Origin: an uncultured Oscillospiraceae bacterium
GTDB lineage: Bacteria; Bacillota; Clostridia; Oscillospirales; Oscillospiraceae
Length of the DNA stretch: 18,410 bases
Reading direction: 5' to 3'
Assembly (NCBI GenBank): GCA_900752285.1
Contig: CAADUW010000044.1
Coordinates: forward strand, 1-18,410
The translations under genes were made by a program, and so were the position numbers. This document shows positions 1-7,491 of the stretch, piece after piece; the first letter of the stretch is position 1, and every line of letters begins with the position of its first letter. The notes beneath the pieces are model-generated. The model searched no databases and had not been told where the DNA came from. It was given only the letters and a program-made list of their open reading frames with translations.

Positions 1-108
1 ATTCTGATCATTTTCTGTCGGGGCGCACCCCAGGGGGGTCTCTCTTGCCCCTTCGGGGCAATTCACCTCCTGTACCTGACAGAAAATACAACTCAGGCTG
101 TAAGTGTG

Positions 109-137
109 CGATTTGTACGCCAAGGGCGTACAAATCG
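109..137. repeat. Perfect 13-bp inverted repeat with 3-base loop
   Basis: Positions 109-121 are exactly reverse-complementary to 125-137, with the loop AAG at 122-124. No T-run follows on either strand, so it is not a standard intrinsic terminator. It lies inside the repeat-rich stretch at the left edge of the window. Confidence 0.7.
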
Positions 138-154
138 TGCGCGCGGCAGACTGC

Positions 155-213
155 AATCCTTTTGTCAAAAAAGGCAAAGCCCTTTTTTGACAGCCTCAAA
201 TACATAAAGGATT
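155..213. repeat. Nested inverted repeat with A6/T6 tracts
   Basis: The inner arms 163-174 and 181-192 pair over 12 bp around a 6-base loop. The outer arms 155-162 and 206-213 pair over 8 bp, leaving 13 unpaired bases on one side. Each inner arm contains a run of six A or T. The symmetry works on both strands, so no direction can be assigned. Confidence 0.6.
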
Positions 214-284
214 CCTTCGTTTTCCACACTTTAAATTGGGGAAAAATCCTGTCTGAGACTTCTTGCCAAATTGCGCGGTGCTGC

Positions 285-326
285 CCTTGAAAAAATCGGT
301 CTGCGCGGCATTCCCGCGCAGACCGG
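285..326 (-). terminator. Rho-independent terminator of the ferredoxin gene
   Basis: Read on the minus strand, a GC-rich 12-bp stem (arms 297-308 and 314-325, 5-base loop) is followed directly by GA and then six T (290-295). It lies about 70 bases past the ferredoxin stop codon. The stem plus T-run is a standard intrinsic terminator and ends the ferredoxin transcript. Confidence 0.85.
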
Positions 327-395
327 TTACAGGTTGAGGTAAAGAACGGGGAATCAGCCCGCCGCAAAATCGCGGGCCATGCTCCCAGACCCTTA

Positions 396-566
396 TCAAG
401 CTTCCTCAATCGCTTCAGCGGGGCACTGCTCGGCGCAGGAGCCGCAGCTGACACAGACATCGGCGTCGATGACGTAGGTCTCATCGCCCTCGGAGATTGC
501 CTCAACGGGGCACTGCTCAGCGCAGGAGCCGCACTTCACGCAAGCATCGGTGATCTTGTAAGCCAT
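396..566 (-). CDS. 2[4Fe-4S] ferredoxin, 56 residues
   Basis: This is a small soluble electron carrier of the clostridial bacterial-type ferredoxin family. The 56-residue product has two CxxCxxCxxxCP motifs, at Cys9/12/15/19 and Cys38/41/44/48, each with the following proline, so it should bind two [4Fe-4S] clusters. In anaerobes such proteins shuttle low-potential electrons between pyruvate:ferredoxin oxidoreductase, hydrogenase, Rnf and similar enzymes; its specific partner cannot be told here. The ATG at 566 follows a GGGAGG ribosome site by 6-8 bases. An in-frame ATG 15 bases upstream is less well placed. The gene has its own promoter and terminator and diverges from clpC. The two cluster motifs are encoded by DNA that is almost identical (420-446 and 507-533, one difference in 27). 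Product family is very sure. Confidence 0.95.
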   Translation of the reverse strand: MAYKITDACVKCGSCAEQCPVEAISEGDETYVIDADVCVSCGSCAEQCPAEAIEEA

Positions 567-621
567 GGTTATCCCTCCCATTATGTAGAGTCTGTCCGCG
601 AGCATATCGCAGAGCACCTTT

Positions 622-649
622 AGTCTAGCATGGATTCGGAAAAAAGCAA
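622..649 (-). promoter_or_regulatory. Probable sigma-A promoter of the ferredoxin gene
   Basis: On the minus strand, a -35 like TTGCTT (649-644) is followed after 16 bases by an extended -10, TGC-TAGACT (-10 hexamer 627-622). It lies about 56 bases upstream of the ferredoxin start. The -35 is only a partial match, but the extended -10 compensates. An 8-bp A/T-rich dyad (639-646 with 652-659) overlaps the -35. Confidence 0.55.
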
Positions 650-670
650 GCCTTTTTTCAAAAACTTTCG

Positions 671-676
671 TATATT
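671..676 (+). promoter_or_regulatory. Possible -10 element for clpC
   Basis: TATATT lies 47 bases before the chosen clpC start, in the divergent gap with the ferredoxin gene. No good -35 sits 16-18 bases upstream. I see neither a CtsR heptad direct repeat nor a CIRCE inverted repeat, so heat-shock control of clpC is not shown by the sequence. Confidence 0.3.
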
Positions 677-722
677 TCTTGCGGCGGCTGGAGAAAATCT
701 TCTGCAAAAAGGGGGATTTTCC

Positions 723-3050
723 ATGCGCTACGATGTACCGGCGGAAGATATGATCCAGCGTGCCGGGGCGGAAGCAAGACATCTGGGGCACAGCTATGTG
801 GGTTCTGCCCACCTGCTGCTGGCGCTGTGCGTCGGGGAGGGCACTGCCGGAAGGCTCCTGAAAACGCTGGGCATCAGCGCGGAGCTGACCCGTTCCATGA
901 CGTCCCTGCTTTACGGTACCGGTGCTCCCGGATTGCCTCTGCCTCAGGGACTGACCTCCTCGGCGCGGAAAATTCTTCGGGGAGCTGCCCGGGAGGCAAG
1001 GTTGCGTCATGCCCGGCTTCTCCGCCCGGAGCACATTCTGCTGTCCCTTGCCCGGCAGGAGGGATGCGCGGCGGAGGAACTGCTGAAAATTTACGGCATC
1101 AGCGCCGATACACTGTTTACCCATACGGTGGACTATTTGCGGTGGGAGGAGAGGGCTTCTTCTCCGATGAAAAAGGAGGCGGTTGCTACGAAGCTGTTGG
1201 AGCAGTTCAGTGAGGACCTTGTCCAGAAGGCCTCGGCCATGGATCCGGTGATCGGCCGGGACCGGGAGATCGACATGGTGGTGGGAATCCTCTGCCGGAA
1301 GAATAAAAACAACCCGGCGCTGGTGGGAGAACCGGGGGTGGGAAAGACCGCCATTGCCGAGGGGCTTGCCCAGCGGATGGCACTGGGGGATGTACCGCCG
1401 CAGCTGAAGGACAAGAGACTTGTCAGCCTGAACATGGCAAGTCTGGTAGCGGGAACCAAGTATCGGGGAGAGTTTGAGGAGCGTCTCCGGGATGTGTTGG
1501 CGGAGGTCCGCCGCAGCGGAGACGTGATTTTGTTTGTGGATGAAATGCATACCATTGTCGGTGCGGGAGCGGCAGAGGGCGCCATTGACGCCGCCAATAT
1601 TTTCAAGCCCGCTCTGGGCCGCGGAGAGCTGCAAATGCTGGGCGCCACCACCCGGGAGGAATATCGGAAATATATCGAAAAGGACGCGGCACTGGAACGG
1701 AGGTTCCGACCTGTGGCGGTGGAGGAACCGGGAAAGGAAACCACCCTCGCCATCCTCCGGGCGCTGAAGCCGGGACTGGAACGGCACCACCATCTGCGAA
1801 TCTCGGAGGAAGCCCTCAAGGAGGCAGTGCGGCTGTCTGTCCGGTACCTGCCGGATCTGTATCTTCCGGACAAGGCCATCGACCTGCTGGACGAGGGAGC
1901 CGCCCGGGCAAGAATGGAGGAAATGCAGCTGACGAAGGGCGGCGCTGCCCGGAAGCTGCTGGAAGAAGAGCTCCATGACGCGGTCCGGGAGCGGCGGTTT
2001 GAAAAGGCGGCGGAGCTGCGGGACCGGATGCAGACCCTGATGGCGAAAACAGCGGAAAGCCGCCGTCCCAGAACCGTTACCGGCGGGGATATTGCCTGGG
2101 TGGTTTCCGCCCGGACGGGAATCCCGGTGGGACGGCTCACCGCCGGGGAACGGGAACGTCTGCTGGAGCTGGAGAGCCTGCTGTCCCGGCATGTCTGCGG
2201 GCAGCCCGGGGCAGTGACCGCTGCGGCGGAGGCAGTGCGCCGGGGCTATGCCGGACTGCGGGATCAGGGACGTCCCATTGCATGCCTGCTGTTTACGGGC
2301 CCAACCGGCGTAGGAAAAACCGAGCTGTGCCGGGCACTTGCGGAGGAGATCTACGGCAGCCGGGAGGCAATGATCCGGCTGGATATGACAGAATATATGG
2401 AAAAGCAGTCCGTGTCCCGGCTGATCGGCGCCCCTCCCGGCTATGTGGGCTTTGAAGAGGGCGGAAAGCTGACGGAAGCCGTCCGCCGCAGACCCTACAG
2501 TCTGGTGCTGCTGGACGAAATTGAGAAGGCAGACCGGGAAGTCCTGGGGCTGCTTCTGCAAATCATGGAGGAGGGAATCCTGACCGATTCCAACGGGCAT
2601 CATGTGAGCTTCAAAAACACCGTTGTGGTCATGACCTCCAATCTGGGCAGTGAGATTCGGGGCGATGGGCTTGGCTTCTGCGGAGGCGGGCGGGAGGACC
2701 AGATGGAAAAGACACTGCGTCAGTTCTTTACACCGGAGTTTCTGGGACGGCTGGACAGCGTGATCCGGTTCAGCCCATTGGGCCGGGATTCCATGGAGGC
2801 CATTGCCGGAAAATATCTGCGGCAGCTTCAGGAGAGGGCGGCGGCAGCGGGGATTCAGGTGCTCTTCCCGGAGAACCTCGCGGCCTTTTTTGCCTCCGGC
2901 TGTACCGGAACCGACGGTGCCAGACAGCTTCGGCGGCGGGTCCAAAACGAGGCGGAGGGACCCCTTGGCGTCTTTCTGCTGCGGTGCAGCCGGAAGCCAC
3001 AGAAGGTGCGCGCCCGGCTGGAAGCGGGAAAAATTGTCTTCTCTTCCTGA
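723..3050 (+). CDS. clpC: ATP-dependent Clp protease ATP-binding subunit ClpC
   Basis: This is an Hsp100/Clp AAA+ unfoldase that feeds proteins to the ClpP peptidase in the cytoplasm. The 775 residues carry a double Clp N-domain (about 1-145), a first AAA module with Walker A GEPGVGKT (202-209) and Walker B VDE (272-274), and a UVR-type middle motif (about 413-440) rich in Glu and Arg that is typical of ClpC rather than ClpA or ClpB. The second AAA module has Walker A GPTGVGKT (526-533) and Walker B LLDE (596-599). An LGF tripeptide after the MTSNLG segment occupies the place of the ClpP-docking loop, which is VGF in Bacillus ClpC. The ATG at 723 follows a G-rich ribosome site (711-715) and begins the conserved N-domain; the frame is open upstream to 630, but that extension is unlike Clp proteins. 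No ctsR or mcsAB neighbour is present. It is slightly shorter than Bacillus ClpC (about 810). Confidence 0.93.
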   Translation: MRYDVPAEDMIQRAGAEARHLGHSYVGSAHLLLALCVGEGTAGRLLKTLGISAELTRSMTSLLYGTGAPGLPLPQGLTSSARKILRGAAREARLRHARLLRPEHILLSLARQEGCAAEELLKIYGISADTLFTHTVDYLRWEERASSPMKKEAVATKLLEQFSEDLVQKASAMDPVIGRDREIDMVVGILCRKNKNNPALVGEPGVGKTAIAEGLAQRMALGDVPPQLKDKRLVSLNMASLVAGTKYRGEFEERLRDVLAEVRRSGDVILFVDEMHTIVGAGAAEGAIDAANIFKPALGRGELQMLGATTREEYRKYIEKDAALERRFRPVAVEEPGKETTLAILRALKPGLERHHHLRISEEALKEAVRLSVRYLPDLYLPDKAIDLLDEGAARARMEEMQLTKGGAARKLLEEELHDAVRERRFEKAAELRDRMQTLMAKTAESRRPRTVTGGDIAWVVSARTGIPVGRLTAGERERLLELESLLSRHVCGQPGAVTAAAEAVRRGYAGLRDQGRPIACLLFTGPTGVGKTELCRALAEEIYGSREAMIRLDMTEYMEKQSVSRLIGAPPGYVGFEEGGKLTEAVRRRPYSLVLLDEIEKADREVLGLLLQIMEEGILTDSNGHHVSFKNTVVVMTSNLGSEIRGDGLGFCGGGREDQMEKTLRQFFTPEFLGRLDSVIRFSPLGRDSMEAIAGKYLRQLQERAAAAGIQVLFPENLAAFFASGCTGTDGARQLRRRVQNEAEGPLGVFLLRCSRKPQKVRARLEAGKIVFSS

Positions 3051-3131
3051 ATTTTTATAGAACAACCGTTCGAATAATATGAAAAAAGAGGCAAATTTCC
3101 GGAAAAAACAGAAATTCGACAGCAAATTATA

Positions 3132-3160
3132 TTGATTTTTTCAGGAAGAGGTATTATACT
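3132..3160 (+). promoter_or_regulatory. Sigma-A promoter of the dcw cluster
   Basis: TTGATT (3132-3137) and TATACT (3155-3160) are separated by exactly 17 bases, in an AT-rich gap between clpC and mraZ. Transcription should start near 3167, just ahead of two direct repeats and the mraZ ribosome site. No terminator is visible between clpC and this promoter, so read-through from clpC is possible. Confidence 0.8.
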
Positions 3161-3165
3161 GTCCG

Positions 3166-3200
3166 TAAATGGAGTAAAAAGGAAACAAAGTGGAGTAAAA
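3166..3200 (+). promoter_or_regulatory. Paired direct repeats, probable MraZ operator
   Basis: The ten-base word TGGAGTAAAA occurs at 3170-3179 and again at 3191-3200, 21 bases apart, or two helical turns on the same face. The second copy is preceded by AAAG, giving AAAGTGG, which fits the AAAGTG(T/G) box reported for MraZ in Mycoplasma; the first copy reads AAATGG. The repeats sit at and just after the expected transcription start, a position suited to autorepression by MraZ, encoded immediately downstream. Seen: the repeats. Inferred: the binding. Confidence 0.7.
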
Positions 3201-3217
3201 GGGAAGGAGGTGCGCCC

Positions 3218-3646
3218 ATGATCGGCAAATACAGTGCCAAGCTGGATGATAAGAACCGGCTGTTTGTCCCGGCAAAGCTTCGTGGGGAACTGGGGGCGTG
3301 CTTCTATGTGACCCTTGGGGTCAACTGCGGCCACCGGTGCCTAACGGTTTATACCGAGGAGGAGTGGAAGCGGCTCAGCGACAACTACAATGTCCTGAGT
3401 ATTTCCCAGCGCTCCGGCGCAACCAGCCTGATTTTCATGAACGCCGCCGAGTGCACCCCCGACAAGCAGTTCCGCTTCCCCCTGACAGACAATCTGCTGC
3501 GCTACGCCGGGATCAGCCGGGAAGTGATGGTGGTAGGCCGGGCAGGTCAGGCGGAGATCTGGGACGCGGAGGAATTCGCCCGTTTTGAGACGGAGAACCT
3601 GAGTCCCGAAAAGCTGCTGGCTTCTCTGGAGGCAATCGGACTATGA
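3218..3646 (+). CDS. mraZ: Transcriptional regulator MraZ
   Basis: MraZ is a ring-forming DNA-binding protein that represses the dcw promoter in bacteria where it has been tested. The 142 residues contain two SpoVT-AbrB-type halves. The first (1-about 45) opens with MIGKYSAKLDDKNRLFVPAK, the family N-terminus with a DxKxR turn. The second (about 82-125) is the DKQFRFPL segment, where the usual DxxGR turn reads DKQFR. The length matches the family. ATG 3218 follows an AGGAGG (3205-3210) with 7 bases between. It is first in the cluster, directly after the two putative MraZ boxes, and its stop overlaps the rsmH start (ATGA), so the two are translationally coupled. Confidence 0.95.
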   Translation: MIGKYSAKLDDKNRLFVPAKLRGELGACFYVTLGVNCGHRCLTVYTEEEWKRLSDNYNVLSISQRSGATSLIFMNAAECTPDKQFRFPLTDNLLRYAGISREVMVVGRAGQAEIWDAEEFARFETENLSPEKLLASLEAIGL

Positions 3647-4578
3647 GTGAATTTCATCATGTTTCCGTCCTGCTCCACGAGAGCGTGGATGCTCTGAACA
3701 TCCGCCCGGACGGGATTTATGTAGACGGCACGCTGGGCGGCGCCGGGCATTCCTTTGAAATTGCCGGCCGTCTGACGACGGGCAGGCTTATCGGCATTGA
3801 CCGGGACGAAACGGCGCTGGCGGCAGCCGGTGCCCGTCTGGCTCCCTTTGCGGACCGGGTGACACTGGTGCACAGCAATTTCTGTCGGATGGATGAAGTG
3901 ATCCGGCAGCTTGGACTCTCCGGTGTGGATGGCATCCTGCTGGACCTGGGTGTGTCCTCGCCCCAGCTGGACGAGGGCAGCCGGGGCTTTTCCTACATGA
4001 CAGATGCGCCCCTTGACATGCGCATGGACCGTACCGACAGCCTGACGGCGTATCAGGTGGTCAACGAGTGGCCCTATGAGGAACTGAAACGGATCCTCTT
4101 CGACTACGGTGAGGAGCGGTACGCTCCCCAGATCGCCGCGGCCATCTGCCGCAGCCGGGAGCAGAAGAAGATTGAAACGACGCTGGAGCTGGTGGATATT
4201 ATTCGCGGAAGCCTGCCCAGCGCGGCGCTGCGGGAAAAGCAGCACCCGGCCAAACGGAGCTTTCAGGCCATCCGTATTGCGGTGAACGACGAGCTTGACT
4301 CCGTGTCCCGGGCTATGAATGCCGCGATCCCCATCCTGAATCCGGGCGGACGCCTGGCGGTGATCACCTTCCATTCTCTGGAGGATCGGATCGTAAAGTC
4401 CGCCATGAACGATGCCGCAAAGGGCTGCACCTGCCCGCCCAGCTTTCCGGTCTGCGTCTGCGGACGGAAGCCAAAGGTAAAGGTGATCTCCCGGAAGCCG
4501 ATCCTGCCGGCGGAACAGGAGCTGACCGAAAATCCAAGAGCCAGAAGCGCAAAGCTTCGGGTCTGCGAGAAGCTGTAA
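3643..4578 (+). CDS. rsmH: 16S rRNA (cytosine(1402)-N(4))-methyltransferase RsmH
   Basis: RsmH (MraW) transfers a methyl group from S-adenosylmethionine to N4 of C1402 in the decoding centre of 16S rRNA. The 311 residues show the family signatures in order: HVSVLLHE near the N-terminus, the SAM-binding loop DGTLGGAGHS (28-37), LLDLGVSSPQLD (about 101-112), the DMRMD segment, RSFQAIRIAVNDEL (about 205-218), and NPGGRLAVITFHSLEDR (about 232-248). Near the C-terminus is a Cys-rich stretch (CTCPPSFPVCVCG) often seen in this family. The start overlaps the mraZ stop by ATGA, with GGAGG (3628-3632) upstream. In most bacteria rsmH follows mraZ at the head of the dcw cluster, as here. Confidence 0.97.
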   Translation: MSEFHHVSVLLHESVDALNIRPDGIYVDGTLGGAGHSFEIAGRLTTGRLIGIDRDETALAAAGARLAPFADRVTLVHSNFCRMDEVIRQLGLSGVDGILLDLGVSSPQLDEGSRGFSYMTDAPLDMRMDRTDSLTAYQVVNEWPYEELKRILFDYGEERYAPQIAAAICRSREQKKIETTLELVDIIRGSLPSAALREKQHPAKRSFQAIRIAVNDELDSVSRAMNAAIPILNPGGRLAVITFHSLEDRIVKSAMNDAAKGCTCPPSFPVCVCGRKPKVKVISRKPILPAEQELTENPRARSAKLRVCEKL

Positions 4579-4594
4579 GAAAGGATGACTGTCC

Positions 4595-5059
4595 GTGGAG
4601 CGGAAACCCGAAATTCAATATGTTGGGCAATTCTATGTCCTGGGCAGTGCCGCACCGCAGACTGTCCAGAAGCCGAAGAAAAAGGCACTGCCCAGGCTTC
4701 GCTCGGATCGGGTCAAAAAGGTTTATGTAGACCCCTTTGCCCTGTGCGGCATGGCGGTGGCGGTTGCCATGCTGGTGGTGCTGGTGATTGGCGCCGTGCG
4801 GCTGGAAAAGAACTGGGAGCTGTACAACCGTACATCGGATTCTCTTTCCGAGCTTCGCCGGGAGAATGCCCAGCTGGAGCACCGGTACAGAACCACCTTT
4901 GATCTTGAAAAGGTACGGACCTCGGCAGAGGGTATGGGGATGATCCCCCGTTCGGAAGCACCCAACGCAACCGTGTGGGTCACCGTTCCCACACCCAAAC
5001 AGGCCCCCGGCTGGCTGGACGAAGTCAAATGGTTCCTGAAGGGACTGTTTGCCCAGTAA
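4595..5059 (+). CDS. ftsL: FtsL-like septum protein
   Basis: This is a probable divisome bitopic membrane protein, identified mainly by architecture and position. The 154 residues have a cytoplasmic, basic N-terminal tail (PKKK at 27-30), one hydrophobic helix (about 48-68), and then a Leu/Glu-rich coiled-coil-like stretch (about 69-100) with a short extracellular C-terminal region. FtsL joins FtsQ/DivIB and DivIC and activates the FtsW-PBP synthase. It sits between rsmH and the PBP gene, the standard ftsL site. The start is GTG at 4595, with AGAAAGG about 10 bases upstream; no in-frame ATG precedes the membrane helix. FtsL proteins are poorly conserved in sequence, so the name is a positional assignment. 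It is longer than Bacillus FtsL (117) because of the N-terminal tail and a C-terminal extension. Confidence 0.75.
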   Translation: MERKPEIQYVGQFYVLGSAAPQTVQKPKKKALPRLRSDRVKKVYVDPFALCGMAVAVAMLVVLVIGAVRLEKNWELYNRTSDSLSELRRENAQLEHRYRTTFDLEKVRTSAEGMGMIPRSEAPNATVWVTVPTPKQAPGWLDEVKWFLKGLFAQ

Positions 5060-5107
5060 GATGCATAATCCGTGACCCTTTCCAATAAAAATAGGATAGC
5101 AGCTGCA

Positions 5108-5140
5108 AATGGGCGGCGAGGGTTTCCCTTGCTGCCCATT
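5108..5140 (+). other. Long intra-operon RNA hairpin before the PBP gene
   Basis: Arms 5108-5122 and 5126-5140 pair over all 15 positions (13 Watson-Crick, 2 G-U that form only in plus-strand RNA) around the loop UUU. It lies in the one wide gap inside the cluster, 48 bases before the PBP start. No T-run follows, so it is not a standard intrinsic terminator. It could be an RNA processing or stability element, or could modulate translation of the PBP gene. Confidence 0.75.
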
Positions 5141-5188
5141 GTGCCGATTATGGGGTGCAGCACATCCGGAGGAAAGGGACGGGATACC

Positions 5189-7477
5189 ATGCGGAAGCGG
5201 GAGCAGAGGGGCTTGGAGCGGGTGCGGCTGGACAGCGGGCAGCACCGGAGAATTTTGCTTGCGGGGCTGGTGCTGGGGGTCTGCGCCTTCCTGCCGCCTG
5301 CCCTGCGGCTGTACCGGCTGACGGTAACGGACTATGGCTATTACGCAGAGCTTGCGCTGCGGAACCAGACCCGTACCACTGCCGTGGCGGCGGATCGGGG
5401 GAAAATCTACGACTGCAACATGAATGTCCTTGCCGCCTCCGTGGGGGTGGAGAACATTTATCTGGATCCCCATGAGCTGAAGCAGTCCCGGGCGGATATC
5501 GGGGCGATCGCGCAGTTTCTGGCTCCTCTGTTGGATCGGGATCCGGACTGGATCACGGAGCAGGCCGGGGACATCCGGAAGCGCTACAAGCAGGTGGGCA
5601 GCCGGGTTGAGGAGGCAACCGCAAATCAGATCCGCGATTATATCAACACAAACAACATTTCGGGCATCCATATCGAGCCGGCTGCCAAACGGGTGTATCC
5701 GTTTGGAACGCTGGCGTCTCAGGTTATTGGCTTTACCAATATTTCCGGCGAAGGCTGTGAAGGGATTGAGGCAAGCTTTGACGCGTTTCTTTCCGGAAAA
5801 TCCGGGAAAGTGGTTACAACAAAGGGAAACAACGAAATGGATATGCCCTTTTCCTATGAAAAGTACCTGTCCTCCCTTCCGGGGTGCAGCGTGGTACTGA
5901 CACTGGACGCGGCGGTGCAGCAGGCGTTGGAAAATCAGCTCGAAACTGCCATTGCCCGCTATGACGTGCGGAACGGCGCCTTTGGCATCGTCATGAATTG
6001 CAAGACGGGCGCTGTCCTCGCCATGGCGACCCTTGGCGGTTATGATCCCAATCATTATCAGCAGATCGCCGACCCGAAGGTGCGGGCATCTCTGGATGCC
6101 CTGAAGGAAACCGGGAATGAGGAAGCCTATCAGAATGCTCTTTCCGCTGCCCGCCTGAAACAGTGGCGCAACCGGGTGATCTCCGACGGCTATGAGCCCG
6201 GGTCTACCTTCAAGGTGCTGACCATGGCGGCGGCGCTGGACTGCGGCGCCATTGACCTGAACACCCCCTTCTACTGCCGGGGCGCCGAGCAGATACCGGG
6301 GCGGGCGCAGCGGCTGCACTGCTGGCGTTCCGCCGGGCACGGTGCGGAAAAAACGCCCCAGGCGCTGCAAAATTCCTGCAACATTGCTTTTGCGCACATT
6401 GCCCTCAAGCTGGGCGGCGAACGGTTTTACGAATATGTTCAGCGGTTCGGTGTGCTGGAGAAAACCGGCATCGATCTGGCGGGAGAAAGCAGGGGCGTCT
6501 TTTTTGACAAGGCGCTGGTGACGGATACGGAGAAGTGGGGGACGGCAAGCCTGACCTCCGGTTCCTTCGGACAGACCTTCAAGCTGACGCCCCTCCAGCT
6601 GGTCCGCGCCATTGCCTCCGTAGTCAACGGGGGAGAGCTGCTGGAGCCTTATCTCGTTTCCGAGGTTCTGGACGGCGAGGGGAATACGGTTCTGAGGCAG
6701 GAGCCTACGGTGACCCGCAGAACCATTCAGCAAAGCACATCGGAGACCATGCGCACCCTGATCCGTTCCGTGGTTACGGAGGGGACGGCAAAAAATGCGG
6801 CGGTCCCGGGCTACTCCGTCGGGGGAAAAACCGGAACCAGCGAGAAAATTGACGTATTTGATGAAAACGGGCAGCGGGTGCAGGACAAGATCGTATCCTT
6901 CGTGGGGATTGCGCCCATGGAGGATCCGGAGTATATTGTCCTTGCCGCACTGGATACCCCCTCCCGTGCCACCGGAATCTATATTTCCGGCGGCGTGATG
7001 GCGGCACCGACGGTGGGGGCGGTTTTGCAGGATATTCTGCCCTATCTGGGGGTGGAAAAAACCGACCTGACGGAGGAAGAGGCCCGAACCCTTTCCGTGC
7101 CGGATTTCCGGGGACTGACCCGGACGGAGGCGGAAAAGCAGATGAAGGCACTGGGACTTACCTCCGTGCGCTCCGGAACGAAGGAACAGGTCACGGCGCA
7201 GATTCCGGCCCCGGGCACGCAGGTGCAGGCAGGAAGCCAGGTGCTGCTGTACTTCGGCGGGGAGCCGGAGACGGTTCGTGTGCCGGATTTTTCCGGCATG
7301 AACCGGCAGCAGGCGGAAGACGCGGCGTCCAAGGCCGGTGTGACGCTGCGGATCTCCGGAAATCCGGAGGTGGGCACGGAAATTATCGCGGTGTTCCAGC
7401 AGCCTGCCGCCGGGGAGCAGGCGGAGCGGGGAACAGAGGTTACGGTACAGTTTGCGGACAGAAATGCCCGGGATTAG
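5189..7477 (+). CDS. Class B penicillin-binding protein with PASTA domains (SpoVD/FtsI type)
   Basis: This is a membrane-anchored peptidoglycan transpeptidase for septal (or spore) wall crosslinking, partner of the FtsW/SpoVE protein encoded downstream. The 762 residues have a basic N-terminus and one membrane helix (about 22-40). The class B PBP dimerisation region follows, with the ADRGKIYD motif (about 67-74), then the transpeptidase domain with the active-site STFK (Ser339), SCN (Ser396-Asn398) and KTG (Lys547-Gly549). Two C-terminal PASTA repeats (about 634-693 and 697-758) each begin with VPDF. PASTA repeats place it with SpoVD and Bacillus PBP2B rather than proteobacterial FtsI; vegetative and sporulation roles cannot be separated from sequence alone. 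ATG 5189 has a purine-rich GGAGGAAAGG (5168-5178) upstream; a GTG at 5072 would run through the hairpin and add a non-family extension. Confidence 0.93.
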   Translation: MRKREQRGLERVRLDSGQHRRILLAGLVLGVCAFLPPALRLYRLTVTDYGYYAELALRNQTRTTAVAADRGKIYDCNMNVLAASVGVENIYLDPHELKQSRADIGAIAQFLAPLLDRDPDWITEQAGDIRKRYKQVGSRVEEATANQIRDYINTNNISGIHIEPAAKRVYPFGTLASQVIGFTNISGEGCEGIEASFDAFLSGKSGKVVTTKGNNEMDMPFSYEKYLSSLPGCSVVLTLDAAVQQALENQLETAIARYDVRNGAFGIVMNCKTGAVLAMATLGGYDPNHYQQIADPKVRASLDALKETGNEEAYQNALSAARLKQWRNRVISDGYEPGSTFKVLTMAAALDCGAIDLNTPFYCRGAEQIPGRAQRLHCWRSAGHGAEKTPQALQNSCNIAFAHIALKLGGERFYEYVQRFGVLEKTGIDLAGESRGVFFDKALVTDTEKWGTASLTSGSFGQTFKLTPLQLVRAIASVVNGGELLEPYLVSEVLDGEGNTVLRQEPTVTRRTIQQSTSETMRTLIRSVVTEGTAKNAAVPGYSVGGKTGTSEKIDVFDENGQRVQDKIVSFVGIAPMEDPEYIVLAALDTPSRATGIYISGGVMAAPTVGAVLQDILPYLGVEKTDLTEEEARTLSVPDFRGLTRTEAEKQMKALGLTSVRSGTKEQVTAQIPAPGTQVQAGSQVLLYFGGEPETVRVPDFSGMNRQQAEDAASKAGVTLRISGNPEVGTEIIAVFQQPAAGEQAERGTEVTVQFADRNARD

Positions 7478-7491
7478 GGCAGGAGGTACTT

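Larger units (their letters stand above)
1..284. repeat. Non-coding stretch with nested inverted repeats, possible interspersed element
   Basis: I see no convincing gene here. The sequence holds an imperfect 13-base inverted repeat (10-22 with 75-87, one mismatch) enclosing a short GC hairpin (45-61). It also has a perfect 13-bp hairpin (109-121 with 125-137, 3-base loop), a 12-bp hairpin with A/T tracts (163-174 with 181-192), and an outer 8-bp pair (155-162 with 206-213) around the last one. None is followed by a T-run that would make it a plain terminator. Open frames cross it on both strands, but their translations look like no family and the dyads explain the sequence better. The dense ordered symmetry suggests a multi-copy intergenic repeat; the copy number cannot be seen from one window. 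Confidence 0.45.

Noticed and set aside
8..505. Minus-strand open frame of 165 codons, and a plus-strand frame at 45-290
   Set aside because: They overlap the ferredoxin gene or cross several inverted repeats, and have no recognisable domain or matching composition.
396..3125. A 909-codon open frame on the minus strand
   Set aside because: Only its last 56 codons are real (ferredoxin). The rest is antisense to clpC and reads as low-complexity sequence with no family features, a by-product of high G+C.
3051..3131. Terminator between clpC and the dcw promoter
   Set aside because: Only 4- to 6-bp weak dyads are present, none followed by a T-run.
4585..4902. 105-codon frame starting at ATG 4585
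   Set aside because: It is out of frame with the FtsL-like gene, its ATG directly abuts the ribosome site with no spacing, and the product is not membrane-like.
5072..5188. GTG start giving the PBP 39 more residues
   Set aside because: The extension would span the hairpin, has no ribosome site and does not look like a PBP N-terminus. ATG 5189 is well supported.
4364..6733. A 789-codon open frame antisense to rsmH, ftsL and the PBP gene
   Set aside because: The opposite strand encodes clear conserved proteins with correct motifs and ribosome sites; the antisense product resembles nothing.
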